48,316 nt of DNA from an uncultured Verrucomicrobiota bacterium (GTDB taxonomy: Bacteria; Verrucomicrobiota; Verrucomicrobiia; Palsa-1439), in NCBI GenBank assembly GCA_903825435.1, contig CAIKAP010000141.1, forward strand, positions 1-48,316, given 5' to 3'. The notes below the pieces were generated by a model, which saw nothing but the letters and a program-made list of their open reading frames with translations, was not told the origin of the DNA and did not search any database. Each line of letters starts with the position of its first letter. Position 1 is the stretch's first letter. Position numbers and translations under genes: made by a program. Below are positions 1-9,692 of this stretch, piece after piece.

Positions 1-309
1 ACGGGCCGACGCCAAGGGCGGAGCATGGTCGCCCATCGTAAAAGTAAGCCGAAGGGCCTCTGGAAAAACTGTTTTCACACCTTCGGCTCGCCATCTCCAC
101 TCCAATCGCCATCCACTAAAAGAAGTTTTGCAAGAACGTCTCCATTTAACAGGCTTATTAAGGTAATAATGGCGATCAGGCTGCGATTGAACCTCATTTT
201 CATTCCTTTTGTTGAGTATTTCTGCCAAAAACCTGCACGAATATCAATAGCCATGACTTGGCTGGAACAATATTTACCAATCCAAGCCGCATAATGCTAT
301 TATTCGCCC

Positions 310-582
310 ATGAGACGACTCTTTCTGCCGCTTCAACTGGTGGTACTCTCTTTTCTTATTTCTGGTTGTGGCTCCGACAAGACACCGCCACCTGCCACTG
401 AAGCTGCGAAGTCACAAGTCATAACCAATTCTTTTAGACCAGACACAAAGGCCGTTGAGTCTGGAAGTATGGTAGGTTATGATGGTAAGCAGATGCGCAA
501 AAGCGTGGATAAGGCCCTGAATGGAATGGATGCCCACAATAAAGATCTTGAGAAGGCCACAAGTGACATGGGGTTACAGTAA
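310..582 (+). CDS. Small putative lipoprotein, hypothetical
   Basis: ORF with N-terminal hydrophobic signal and lipobox-like LISGCGS. Confidence 0.55.
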   Translation: MRRLFLPLQLVVLSFLISGCGSDKTPPPATEAAKSQVITNSFRPDTKAVESGSMVGYDGKQMRKSVDKALNGMDAHNKDLEKATSDMGLQ

Positions 583-632
583 CCAAGAAACCAAGAATAC
601 ATAAGCGTTTAACAACAACCAAGGAGACCAAC

Positions 633-896
633 ATGGCTGCTGAACGTAAACCCAATGCCGCATTCATGAAGCCCGTTCAGCCCAACGAGAAACTGTCTGT
701 GGTAGTCGGATCGAATCCATTGCCCCGTACAGAGCTAACCAAGAAACTCTGGGTGTACATAAAGAAAAACGGACTACAGGACAAGAGGGTTAAGACCCAG
801 ATTAACGCTGATGCCGCTCTACAGGCTGTATTCGGCGGTAAGAAACAGGTCAGTATGTTCGAGATGACGAAACTCGTTTCCCAGAACGTCAAGTAA
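633..896 (+). CDS. Stand-alone SWIB/MDM2-domain protein
   Basis: Translation FMKPVQPNEKLSVVVGSNPLPRTELTKKLWVYIKKNGLQD...INADAALQAVFGGKKQVSMFEMTKLVSQNVK matches the SWIB domain pattern. Confidence 0.85.
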   Translation: MAAERKPNAAFMKPVQPNEKLSVVVGSNPLPRTELTKKLWVYIKKNGLQDKRVKTQINADAALQAVFGGKKQVSMFEMTKLVSQNVK

Positions 897-911
897 TCAA
901 GAAAGGTATCC

Positions 912-1139
912 ATGACTACACCAGAATGTTGTATCCCGTCCGAAGAGAAGAAAAGTTGCTGCTGTAAGAAGCTGCTAGGACTCTTCCTCGTCCTGATTGG
1001 TTTCACATTCCTGCTACGTGCGGCAGGCTTTATTAGCCATAAGGTTGCTGGACTTATTTGGCCAGCTATCGTGATCTTGGCAGGAGTAGGATGCATATTC
1101 CGTGGCCAGTGCAAGTGCTGCAAGACCGAACCGAAGTAA
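912..1139 (+). CDS. Cys-rich small membrane protein, hypothetical
   Basis: 75 aa; two hydrophobic segments flanked by Cys clusters (PECCIPSEEKKSCCCKK and CKCCKTEPK); closely follows the SWIB ORF. Confidence 0.5.
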   Translation: MTTPECCIPSEEKKSCCCKKLLGLFLVLIGFTFLLRAAGFISHKVAGLIWPAIVILAGVGCIFRGQCKCCKTEPK

Positions 1140-1152
1140 TTGAGGCTAAATT

Positions 1153-1185
1153 GGCAAAGGCGGTCCTTAACGGATCGCCTTTGCC
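1153..1185 (+). terminator. Probable intrinsic terminator or hairpin after the small membrane protein gene
   Basis: Inverted repeat GGCAAAGGCG...CGCCTTTGCC followed by a short T-containing stretch. Confidence 0.5.
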
Positions 1186-1323
1186 ATTTCTAGGATCACG
1201 AGATTTACACAGGGCAAAATTACTTTGGTGGAGGATGGTGTGTGTAGGAAAATTTCAGTGAGTTTGTTGTAATTGGTGTTGTAACGATTCTAGTGAAATC
1301 ACAAAAATGCCTTAAAATTGAGG

Positions 1324-1402
1324 TGGTCGGGGCGGCCGGATTTGAACCGGCGACCTCCTGCGCCCAAGGCAGGCGCGCTAATCCAAACTGCGCTACGCCC
1401 CG
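1324..1402 (-). tRNA. tRNA-Pro (anticodon TGG)
   Basis: Reverse complement CGGGGCGTAGCGCAGTTTGGATTAGCGCGCCTGCCTTGGGCGCAGGAGGTCGCCGGTTCAAATCCGGCCGCCCCGACCA folds as a cloverleaf; anticodon loop CTTGGGC; encoded CCA. Confidence 0.95.
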
Positions 1403-1811
1403 ATCAACAACGGACAGTGTACGGGAAACGCTGTGGTTAGGCAACCGTCATCCACCATCCTGTTGTTGCGTGCGGGAAATTTTCTTCACTTCGTAGCCGG
1501 GCATCGGCTTGCCGTCGTCGGTGATCTTGTCGCAGCCCCAGCAGGCCACACGTTACCAAGTCAAGGTAACGATTATCGCTAACGCTAAGGTTGTCGTAGC
1601 CGATGGTCGTGATGAAGACGGGGGCGTTGAGGCATGTGCTCGTCTAAGGCACTACTGCCAACGGCGGTTGTCGCGCGGCCCCATCGGAAATGCAACTTTA
1701 GCTTCAGCGAGGCCGGATGTTCACTACTTTCTATTTTTGCACAGGGTTCTCAATTCTAACAGTTTACTTCATGGTCATGCCGTCTTGATGCCTTGCTCAT
1801 TAACGGCGGCG

Positions 1812-3158
1812 TCATGAAGAAACGATTTCGTGGCCTAGTTTCCGGAGGTGTTGAAGTTTGTAGAGAAGGGCGCGGCGGCTGATGCCGAGCGCTTTTGCCG
1901 TCTCAGTACGGTTGAACTTGTGCTCGCGCAAGGAACGGAGGATGGCGTCGCGCTCGATGTCACCGAGTTGTTCCGAGGGCGAGGGCGCGGCCGGCGACGG
2001 CCCGGCGATGACGGCTCGGACGCGGGTCGGGAGATGTTCCGGGAGAATCATCTCGCTGCCGGACAACAGGACGGCGCGTTCCATCGCGTTGCGCAGTTCG
2101 CGGATGTTGCCGGGCCAGGAGTAGCGCTGCAAACATTCAGCGACGGTTTCGGAGAATCGCGCACGGCCTTTGGAGAACTCGGTGATGAACTGGCCGGCGA
2201 GCGGGAGGATGTCTTCGGGCCGCTCGCGCAACGGCGGGACGTGAAGCTCGACGACGTTGAGCCGGTAAAACAAATCCTCGCGGAACCGGCCGAGCTTCAC
2301 CTGTTCTTCGAGGTTGCGGTTACTGGCGGCGAGCAGGCGGGCGTCGCTGCGGATCTCGCGGTTGGAGCCGATGCGGTGAAACCCGCCGTCGTGGGTCACG
2401 CGAAGCAGCTTGGCCTGCAACGCGGGGGACATCTCGGCGATTTCGTCGAGAAGAATCGTGCCGCCGTTGGCCTCCTCGAACCGGCCGATCCTCTGGGCGT
2501 GCGCGCCGGTGAAGGCGCCTTTTTCGTGGCCGAACAGTTCGCTTTCCAACAATGTTTCGGGAATCGCGGCGCAGTTGACTTTCACGAGCGGGCCGCGGGC
2601 GCGTGGGCTCCAGGCGTGGATGACATCGGCGAGAATCTCCTTGCCGGCGCCGCTTTCGCCGGTGATGAGGATCCGGGAGTCGGAAGGCGCGATGAGGGCG
2701 GCGTCGCGAAACACGGCCTGCATGAGGGGACTGTTGGCGACGACGGAGGCGGGGAGCGCGGTGTTGTTGGCGAGTTGCAGCGTCGGAGTGGCGGCAAGCC
2801 CGGTGGCTTGGCGGACGGAGTCGAGGAGTTCGTCGAGGTCAATCGGTTTGGCGAGGTAATTGACGGCGCCGTCGCGCATCGCCTCGACGGCATCACGGAT
2901 GTCGGCGTAGGCGGTGACGAGCAGGACGGGCAACGTGGCGTGTTCCTTTCGCGCCAGCCGGAGGGTTTCCAGCCCGGTCAATCCCGGCATCCGCACGTCG
3001 GAGATCATCATCGCGATGTCCCCGGCTCGGAGGATTTCGAGGGCGCGTTGGCCGGAGTCGGCGACGATGGTCTGAAAACCCTGGCCGCGCAGAAAGGAGT
3101 CGAGCAGGCTGCGCTGGCCCGGGTCGTCGTCCACGATGAGGATGCGCGTTGTCTTCAA
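1812..3158 (-). CDS. NtrC-family sigma-54-dependent response regulator
   Basis: Receiver domain (ILIVDDDPGQ...MISDVRMPGLTG), AAA+ Walker A GESGAGKE and GAFTGA motif, C-terminal Fis-type HTH. Confidence 0.95.
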   Translation of the reverse strand: MKTTRILIVDDDPGQRSLLDSFLRGQGFQTIVADSGQRALEILRAGDIAMMISDVRMPGLTGLETLRLARKEHATLPVLLVTAYADIRDAVEAMRDGAVNYLAKPIDLDELLDSVRQATGLAATPTLQLANNTALPASVVANSPLMQAVFRDAALIAPSDSRILITGESGAGKEILADVIHAWSPRARGPLVKVNCAAIPETLLESELFGHEKGAFTGAHAQRIGRFEEANGGTILLDEIAEMSPALQAKLLRVTHDGGFHRIGSNREIRSDARLLAASNRNLEEQVKLGRFREDLFYRLNVVELHVPPLRERPEDILPLAGQFITEFSKGRARFSETVAECLQRYSWPGNIRELRNAMERAVLLSGSEMILPEHLPTRVRAVIAGPSPAAPSPSEQLGDIERDAILRSLREHKFNRTETAKALGISRRALLYKLQHLRKLGHEIVSS

Positions 3159-4654
3159 GTCTTACCGGCGAGTTTGAGGTGCGTGAGGCGGAAGATAGCA
3201 CCTTTTGGCTCGTTGGGAAGACATTCTATCACCCAGCCGTGGAGGAGAGTGATTTGTTGGACGACGGCGAGGCCGAGGCCGGTGCCGCGTTGGTGGGTGG
3301 TGACGTAGGGCTTGAAAATCTCCTGCCGGCGTTCGGGCGGGACGCCGGGGCCGGTGTCGCGGATTTCGAGGAAGGCTTCGTTGGGATTTGTTTCGCCGGC
3401 GAGGATGCGGATGGAGCCGCCGGTTTCTAGAGCTTGGATGGCGTTCATCAACAGGTTGAAGAGCGTCTGACGGAGGAGTTGTTCGTCGGCCTCGATGGTG
3501 AGCGGGTCACCGTCGAGTGTGAACGCGATTTGTTTTTCCTCGATGTCGTAGTTGAGGGCGCGCTGGACTTCTTGGATGGCGGCGTGGAGGGCGACGGAGG
3601 TGCGGCGGATTTCGCGGGGCCGGGAGTAGTTGATGAACTCGTTGAGTTGGGCGGTGACTTTGTCCACTTCGTCAACGATGGCGCGGGATTTGTCGCGCAG
3701 CTCGGTGGTGGCGTCGGGCTGTTTGGAGATCATTTGGGCGTGGCCGCGGATGATGTTGAGTGGGTTGCGGGTCTCGTGGGCGAGGCCGGCGGCGGCGAGG
3801 TTCATTTCCTTGAGATGCGTCGTCACTTCGCTGGCTCGGACGAGGCGGAGTTGGAGGTCGGAGGATTTGCCGAGGTTGCGCCAGGCGAGGCCGGTGCCGG
3901 CGGCGGCGAGGGCGGCGAACAGGAGAATGAGAAGCCGTCGCCAGAGGTCCTGCTCGGCGGCGGCGCGGACGGCGTTGGTGGACATGACGATGAGGAAACT
4001 GTGGACACTTTGTTTCTGGAGCGCGGCCTTGTATTCCGGCTCGCTCATCCAGCGGGGCCGGGCGAAACGCGGTCGGCCACCGACGCGCGGGACATCGCCG
4101 GTGATGGTGAGGGTGGAGGTGAAGTTGGTGGGCAATTCGGACGGGCGCGGTGGCGACAACAGCAAGGATGGCGTCGCGTTGGTGGCGGAGGGGCCGTACA
4201 TTTCGGCGCGCGGCAGGACGACGGGCGGGTTGAAGCCCTCGATGTCGCGGGTGACGTTGGTGCCGAGGTCAACGAGGTTCATCAGGGTGACGGTCTGGTC
4301 TTCCCAAAATTCCGCGGGACCGGCGATGGATTTCGGGTGGAAATCGACGAGCGTGCCGGCGGAGGCGACGACGTCGCCGGCGGGGTTGAAGAGGGCGATG
4401 CCGTTGAGGTCGCCGGGTTTGACGAGGTCGCCGAGGGCGGATTCGAGGCGTTCCTTGGAGATGATGTTGCCGAAGCGACGCTGGGAGCGGAGGACGATGC
4501 CGAGGGTCGTGGAGATGTCCTTGGCGCGGTTGGTCAATTCTTCGCGCGCGGTCCGTCGCACGCCGATGTGCTCGGCGGCCTGCCAGCCGAGCACAAGCAG
4601 CCATGCGACGGCCAGCAGTCCGTAGATCAACGCGATGCGGCGGTTCAATTCCAT
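3155..4654 (-). CDS. Membrane sensor histidine kinase
   Basis: N-terminal TM, extracytoplasmic region, second TM, H-box LAHETRNPLNIIRGH, ATPase motifs DTGPGVP and GTGLGLAVV; overlaps the regulator start. Confidence 0.93.
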   Translation of the reverse strand: MELNRRIALIYGLLAVAWLLVLGWQAAEHIGVRRTAREELTNRAKDISTTLGIVLRSQRRFGNIISKERLESALGDLVKPGDLNGIALFNPAGDVVASAGTLVDFHPKSIAGPAEFWEDQTVTLMNLVDLGTNVTRDIEGFNPPVVLPRAEMYGPSATNATPSLLLSPPRPSELPTNFTSTLTITGDVPRVGGRPRFARPRWMSEPEYKAALQKQSVHSFLIVMSTNAVRAAAEQDLWRRLLILLFAALAAAGTGLAWRNLGKSSDLQLRLVRASEVTTHLKEMNLAAAGLAHETRNPLNIIRGHAQMISKQPDATTELRDKSRAIVDEVDKVTAQLNEFINYSRPREIRRTSVALHAAIQEVQRALNYDIEEKQIAFTLDGDPLTIEADEQLLRQTLFNLLMNAIQALETGGSIRILAGETNPNEAFLEIRDTGPGVPPERRQEIFKPYVTTHQRGTGLGLAVVQQITLLHGWVIECLPNEPKGAIFRLTHLKLAGKT

Positions 4655-4659
4655 GATGG

Positions 4660-5883
4660 TCAGCGGCGTTTGTTGTCCTTGTCGGTGGACTTCTGCGGAA
4701 TCTTTTCGAGGAAACGATCGAGTTCCTTCTCGGAATTCGTCTCCGGCGTCAATGTTGTGTCGCGTTCCTTGGTGGTCACGGCGGCCATCTGTGTCGGCGC
4801 GTTGACAATGTGCGGCGTGAGGAAGATGAGCAACTCGGACTTGGCGTCGCTCCTGACTTTCCGCTTGAAGAGATTCCCTAGGAACGGAATGTCGCCAAGG
4901 AAAGGAATCTTGCTTTCGCTGAAGCTCTTGTCATTTTGCATCAGACCGCCGATGACGACAGTTTGCCCGTCGGGTGTCACGATCACCGTGTCCGCTTGGC
5001 GGATGTCGATCACCGGCGCGCTCACACCGGTAGAAATAGGCACCGTTATCGTGGGGTCAATCGACGATGTCTGCGGCGAGACCATCATCTGCACCAAGCC
5101 GTCGGGGGTGATGTACGGGGTCACTTTCAGTATGATTCCTACTTCAGTATAAGTCACCGAATTGATGGGGTTACCGGTTAGCCCGTTGTAGGAGACACTG
5201 GTAATCAACGGCACGGACTGTCCGACAACGATAGAGGCCGGTTGGCTATCACGCGCCATGATGGACGGCCGCGACAACAATGTCGCCTTGCCCGCCTGTG
5301 CGATAGCCCGTAGCGTGGCTTGGAAATCTTTACCGAGGATCTGATACAACCCCGCACCCGGTCCGGCTGCGTAGGGCGCAATCTGTTGGAAACTGGAGAT
5401 TGGCTGTCCTAACATGTTCGCGTTGGAGCCGACAATCGAGCTGAGGCTCGACAAGCCGAAGCCGTTGGCGAATGAGCCAGCCGTTGTCGAGTTGCCGACC
5501 TTGCCGCCCCAACCGCCCTCGATGCCGATGTCGGAGGCGTTGTTGTGCGTGACTTCGAGGAACACCACCTTGATGAGGACCTGCGGTCGTGGACGGTCCA
5601 AGTTGCTGATGACTTGGCTAATCTGTCGCATCGTGTCCTCGTCGGCGATGACGGTGATGTTGCGCGTGTCCGGGTCAATCGAAAGGGTAGCGCTGCCCAC
5701 GCCGCCGTTCGGGTTGTACTGCTGCTGGCTACTGCTCGATGTGCCACCACTACGGGATGCGCCGCCAGAAGCGCCTCCACCACCCGCCCCGCTGCCACCA
5801 CCAAACCGTTGCTGCGCGTGGACGGCCACCGCGAAGCCGAGGGCGCCCGCCAAGATCGCCGTAAGTTTTAAATGACTTTTCAT
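4660..5883 (-). CDS. Secretin C-terminal half (GspD/PilQ family outer-membrane channel domain) with its own signal peptide
   Basis: Signal peptide MKSHLKLTAILAGALGFAVAVHA; secretin signature VVIGGLMQNDKSFSESKIPFLGDIPFLGNLFKRK...ELLIFLTPHIV. Confidence 0.9.
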   Translation of the reverse strand: MKSHLKLTAILAGALGFAVAVHAQQRFGGGSGAGGGGASGGASRSGGTSSSSQQQYNPNGGVGSATLSIDPDTRNITVIADEDTMRQISQVISNLDRPRPQVLIKVVFLEVTHNNASDIGIEGGWGGKVGNSTTAGSFANGFGLSSLSSIVGSNANMLGQPISSFQQIAPYAAGPGAGLYQILGKDFQATLRAIAQAGKATLLSRPSIMARDSQPASIVVGQSVPLITSVSYNGLTGNPINSVTYTEVGIILKVTPYITPDGLVQMMVSPQTSSIDPTITVPISTGVSAPVIDIRQADTVIVTPDGQTVVIGGLMQNDKSFSESKIPFLGDIPFLGNLFKRKVRSDAKSELLIFLTPHIVNAPTQMAAVTTKERDTTLTPETNSEKELDRFLEKIPQKSTDKDNKRR

Positions 5884-5895
5884 GTTATATCTCCT

Positions 5896-7203
5896 TTAGA
5901 ACGACGGGCCTGAGACACCAGAGCGTCCGCTACTGCTCCCCAGCCCGGTGCCGAAGGAGGTGCTGGAAGAGGACGAGTTTTGGTTTTGTTGAATACGGTT
6001 CATCAATGGGCTGTTCTGCGACGAACCGCGCGAGCTACTGCGACCCGATGTGCTGTTTTGGAACATGTCCTGCAACACCGGCAACACCTCCTGCGGATCG
6101 GCGTTGTTTAGGTGGAACACTTGTACTGAGGTTTCCTTGCTCGAATGATGATCGAGCTGATCGATCATCCCTGAAATCTGCTCCATCAAATCCTTCGTTG
6201 TCGTCACCACGACCGCCGATGTGCGTGCGTCAGCTACTGCGATCACTTGTTGGCGTTTTTTGACTCGCTGTTTCTGTGACGAAGCCGTCGCAGCGCCTCC
6301 ACCCGGCGCGCCTCCCATCATCGCCGCCATGAACGAGCCAATGCGCCCACCTCCACCCGGTACGCCTCCACCTAAGCGGATAGGCGCTTGTGTTGTTGAG
6401 CTGCTCTGGTCGGGGAAGAGACTCATCAACAGTGATGCCATCTCGACCGGGTCGGCATGCTTCAGTGTGAACACCCTTAACTGCGTCTCATCCTCGGCGC
6501 TCGAATCAATCGCCTTGATGATCTCCACCATGTGACGGATGTTCGCCTGCGTATCGGTCAACGCGATCGAGTTGCCCGCCTCATTCGCGACAATCGTTGC
6601 CTGCGGCGAAACCATCGGCGAAAGATCTTTCGCCAGTTGCGCCGCCTCGACGAACCGGACCGGAATGATCTGCGTCACAATCTCGTCGTTGTTCGGAATC
6701 ACCGCCGGGTCGCCGCCGGTTTTCACCGGGATGTTGGCGCGCAACGCCTCGGTCTTGCTGAGGATCGTCAGTTTACGACCGTTGCGGATCGCCGCGTAGC
6801 CGTTCTTGTTGAGCATCGAGTTCAAGAGGTCCACCGCTTCCTCCTTCGTCACCGGCAACGCGCTGTACACATCCACCGTACCTTGCACCGGTGTCTGCGT
6901 CTCGATAATGAACCCGGCCGCGTCGCTCATATAATTCAGCACCAGCCCGATGGGCGCGTTGCGGAAATTCAACCGCAGCTCGCCCTCCTTCAACGGCGGT
7001 AATGGCGGTTCTGGCGCCGCATTTGTCGCCACCGCAGTTGCCGTCTCTGGCACCGGCGGCGCTGGCAACGCCGCTGATGTTGCTGGCGCGTTGGTGTCTG
7101 TTGCCACAGCCGCTATTGGTAGCGGCTGCTGCTGTGCGATGGCTGACAACAGCACAGCCAGCGCGCAACACGTCAATAATACGGATAGGGTTGGATTCTT
7201 CAT
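5896..7203 (-). CDS. Secretin N-domain protein (GspD N0/N1/N2-like), separate ORF
   Basis: Signal peptide; repeated N-domains (FRNAPIGLVLNYMSDAAG..., IIPVRFVEAAQLAKDLSPM..., VFTLKHADPVEMASLLMSLF..., VFHLNNADPQEVLPVLQDMF); lacks the secretin pore domain. Confidence 0.88.
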   Translation of the reverse strand: MKNPTLSVLLTCCALAVLLSAIAQQQPLPIAAVATDTNAPATSAALPAPPVPETATAVATNAAPEPPLPPLKEGELRLNFRNAPIGLVLNYMSDAAGFIIETQTPVQGTVDVYSALPVTKEEAVDLLNSMLNKNGYAAIRNGRKLTILSKTEALRANIPVKTGGDPAVIPNNDEIVTQIIPVRFVEAAQLAKDLSPMVSPQATIVANEAGNSIALTDTQANIRHMVEIIKAIDSSAEDETQLRVFTLKHADPVEMASLLMSLFPDQSSSTTQAPIRLGGGVPGGGGRIGSFMAAMMGGAPGGGAATASSQKQRVKKRQQVIAVADARTSAVVVTTTKDLMEQISGMIDQLDHHSSKETSVQVFHLNNADPQEVLPVLQDMFQNSTSGRSSSRGSSQNSPLMNRIQQNQNSSSSSTSFGTGLGSSSGRSGVSGPSF

Positions 7204-7745
7204 TTTAGCTCCTGTTCTCTTTTTTGCATAAGCTTTTTGAGTAATTCGGCTGCGTCAACGTTGCCACCGCTCGTTGCTATCGTCGCTGGAGTGGTATTGG
7301 TTGTCGTGATTGCAGAGGCAGCGCTTGCGGCACTGTTGGCGCTGACCAATTGAACAGCGACACCTTGACGGCGCAGTTGTGTGCCGACTTTCATCTCGAA
7401 TTGTTTGCCATCCGCTTCCAGCTTCACGCTGTCAGGCAGGATTACCGCCAGCTTGTAACCGGCGATTGTGTCAGTTGCTTTGGCGGCTTTGCGATACTCG
7501 TGGCTCGTTCCGTCGAAGAACGCGAATTGGCCATTTTCGCACACTAACGTGCCGACCAGCGTGAACCCATCCACCGCGCCGCGAAGTACGGTACGCACGA
7601 CGGGCGCGCCACCGCGCGGTACCGGAATGCGGTTCTGGTTGAAAATGTTCCGCTGGCTGACGACGCGGTAGGACGAGATGTCCTGTGCCGGAATTGTTCC
7701 GGCTGTCAGCGCGAGGAGGACGAGGATGATGCGTGTCGGGTTCAT
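7200..7745 (-). CDS. GspC-like type II secretion component
   Basis: Operon position; SYRVVSQRNIFNQNR and FTLVGTLVCENGQFAFFDGTSHEYRKAAKATDTIAGYKLAVI resemble the GspC homology region. Confidence 0.6.
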   Translation of the reverse strand: MNPTRIILVLLALTAGTIPAQDISSYRVVSQRNIFNQNRIPVPRGGAPVVRTVLRGAVDGFTLVGTLVCENGQFAFFDGTSHEYRKAAKATDTIAGYKLAVILPDSVKLEADGKQFEMKVGTQLRRQGVAVQLVSANSAASAASAITTTNTTPATIATSGGNVDAAELLKKLMQKREQELK

Positions 7746-8272
7746 GGTGTTGACGGTGTGAGGACGAGGCCGCTGACTTGGAGGCCGAGCGTCATCTGTT
7801 GGCCGTTGTCGTCGTGCGCGGCCAGCTCCACCGAGGTCAACCGCAACGCCATCGGGTCCCTCTCGATGTTGTAAAGGAACCGGCTCAACGTTTCCAGATC
7901 ACCGGCGGCGTCCACGCGGCATTCGAGCGTCATGTACTCGTCCTCGTGTTTCCATTGCGGCGTGATGGAGGTGATGGCGGCGCGGCTTTCGCGCGACCAC
8001 GAGTCGAACGCGCGGAGGACCTGTTGCTCGGCGAGCGAGGGACTGACGGGCAGCGTGTTGCGCCGCATCTCGTCCCAACGGCGGCGGATGGACTGTTCGC
8101 GTTTGACGAGCGAGGCGCCTTGCTCGATCTGTTTGCGCAACTCGGTGATCTTGGTCGAGCGGTCTTTCCAGACGCGCGTCAACGGCGACACGACCGCGCG
8201 GTCGGCGATCAACAGGCCGACTGCCGCAATCGCGACGATGACGAGCAGTTGTTGGCGGTTCTCAATCTTCAC
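7742..8272 (-). CDS. PilO/GspM-like pseudopilus assembly protein
   Basis: N-terminal TM, coiled-coil and ferredoxin-like region; lies between GspL-like and GspC-like ORFs. Confidence 0.65.
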   Translation of the reverse strand: MKIENRQQLLVIVAIAAVGLLIADRAVVSPLTRVWKDRSTKITELRKQIEQGASLVKREQSIRRRWDEMRRNTLPVSPSLAEQQVLRAFDSWSRESRAAITSITPQWKHEDEYMTLECRVDAAGDLETLSRFLYNIERDPMALRLTSVELAAHDDNGQQMTLGLQVSGLVLTPSTP

Positions 8273-9692
8273 GTTTGCCTCCTTGCTGCCAGTGGAAATC
8301 GAAACTGAACTGCATCGTTTTCTTCCCGCGGATCTGGTCCACCTTCAAATCGGCGATGCCGGAGGCACCGCGCATCGTGCTCAGCGTCCGCAACAGCGAG
8401 GCGTTGTCGCGCGCGACGCCGGAACAGGTCACGACGTTGGCGTCGCGAATCTCCAGCATCTTTGCTGACACGGCGCCGTCCTCGGGGAACGAGAGCGTCA
8501 TCTGGCGGAGGATGTTCAGCGACCGGCACGAGTGGTCGAACCACGGCCGGTACTGGCGGATTTGTTGTTGGATGCCATCAAGTTCGCCGACCTTGGCGGA
8601 CATGCCGGCCCAGCGGGAACGCAGGATCATGAGATGGATTTGCTGGTACAGGAACGGGCCGCAGACCAGCAGCAACACGCCGACGGCAACCGCACCCGCG
8701 GTCCGCAGCCGGCCGGCGGAATACTTCGTCACGACGCGTTGCCACGCCGTCACCTTTGGCGGCAGGAACTCGAACGGCGACCCGCGCCGGGCGAGTTGGC
8801 GCGCGGCGAGGCTGAACGCGCGCGACACCGGCGCGTCGGCCGGAAGCTGGACGTTGAACTCGTTGGCGGCGTAGGCGGTGACGAGTTCAATCTGGAGGCC
8901 GAGCGATTCGAGGCGCAGTTCCAGTTCGTCGGCGAGCGGCTGGGCGAGGTTAGACGGGCCGAAGATGCGGATGCGTTTGACGGTCTCGCGGATCGCGGCG
9001 GGAAGCTGGCCGATGGTGACGCGGATTTCGCGCGCGATGAGGTCGGCGTCGAACGCGCCGTTGTCGAGAGCGCCTTCGAGGGCGCGCAGCGCGGCGACGC
9101 CGCCGTGGGAGGTGATCTGAAGGTCGAGGTGCGTTTCGCCGATGGCGAGCGCGAGAATGCCGCTGGAGGATTCGGCGTCGGGCGGCTGGAGCGCGGCGAT
9201 GCCGAGGGAGAAGCTGATCGGTTTGAGCTTCGCTTTCTCCAATACCTGTTCGAGCAGCGCGACGTGGTTGGCCGGAAGACCGATCTGGGTGGCGTGTTTG
9301 CCGCAGCGTGAGGCGGCGAGGCGAAGCGTGGCGATGTCGCACGGGAAGCCGCGCTCGGCTTCGATCTGGAGGAACCCGGCGACGTCGTCCTCGGCGATGT
9401 CCGGTATGTCGGCGTGGGTGGTGAGCGCCCATTTCAACGGGATGCAGACGACGCAGTGGCGTTCCTTGACGCCGGCGGCGTCGAGGTGGTTGCGGATTTC
9501 CTGGCCGACAAGCTCGGGGTCGGCGGTGAGCGGGTCGAGCGAGAGCGTGGCGGTGAACGTCTGTTCGAGGTGTACCGCGCCGTTGGTGCGCTTGAGGACG
9601 ACGCCGTCGAGGCGGCTGCCGTCGAGGGCGAGACCGAACAGCGCGGTGGGAACGCGGCGTTTTCGTGAAACGAGTTTGAGGAGGTCAATCAT
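8262..9692 (-). CDS. PilM/GspL-like protein fused to a PilN-like C-terminal region
   Basis: N-terminal actin-like PilM region (FGLALDGSRLDGVVLKR...HCVVCIPLKWALTTHADIP) followed by TM (VAVGVLLLVCGPFLYQQI) and periplasmic region. Confidence 0.7.
   Translation of the reverse strand: MIDLLKLVSRKRRVPTALFGLALDGSRLDGVVLKRTNGAVHLEQTFTATLSLDPLTADPELVGQEIRNHLDAAGVKERHCVVCIPLKWALTTHADIPDIAEDDVAGFLQIEAERGFPCDIATLRLAASRCGKHATQIGLPANHVALLEQVLEKAKLKPISFSLGIAALQPPDAESSSGILALAIGETHLDLQITSHGGVAALRALEGALDNGAFDADLIAREIRVTIGQLPAAIRETVKRIRIFGPSNLAQPLADELELRLESLGLQIELVTAYAANEFNVQLPADAPVSRAFSLAARQLARRGSPFEFLPPKVTAWQRVVTKYSAGRLRTAGAVAVGVLLLVCGPFLYQQIHLMILRSRWAGMSAKVGELDGIQQQIRQYRPWFDHSCRSLNILRQMTLSFPEDGAVSAKMLEIRDANVVTCSGVARDNASLLRTLSTMRGASGIADLKVDQIRGKKTMQFSFDFHWQQGGKRED

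Noticed and set aside
1220-1444. ORFs overlapping 1220-1496 on both strands
   Set aside because: They overlap the tRNA-Pro gene and encode tRNA-derived peptides such as AAGFEPATSCAQGRR.
1848-5152. Long plus-strand ORFs 1848-3308 and 3434-5152
   Set aside because: They are antisense shadows of the NtrC-type regulator, histidine kinase and secretin ORFs, which have clear domain motifs; the shadow translations are low-complexity G/E/A/V-rich.
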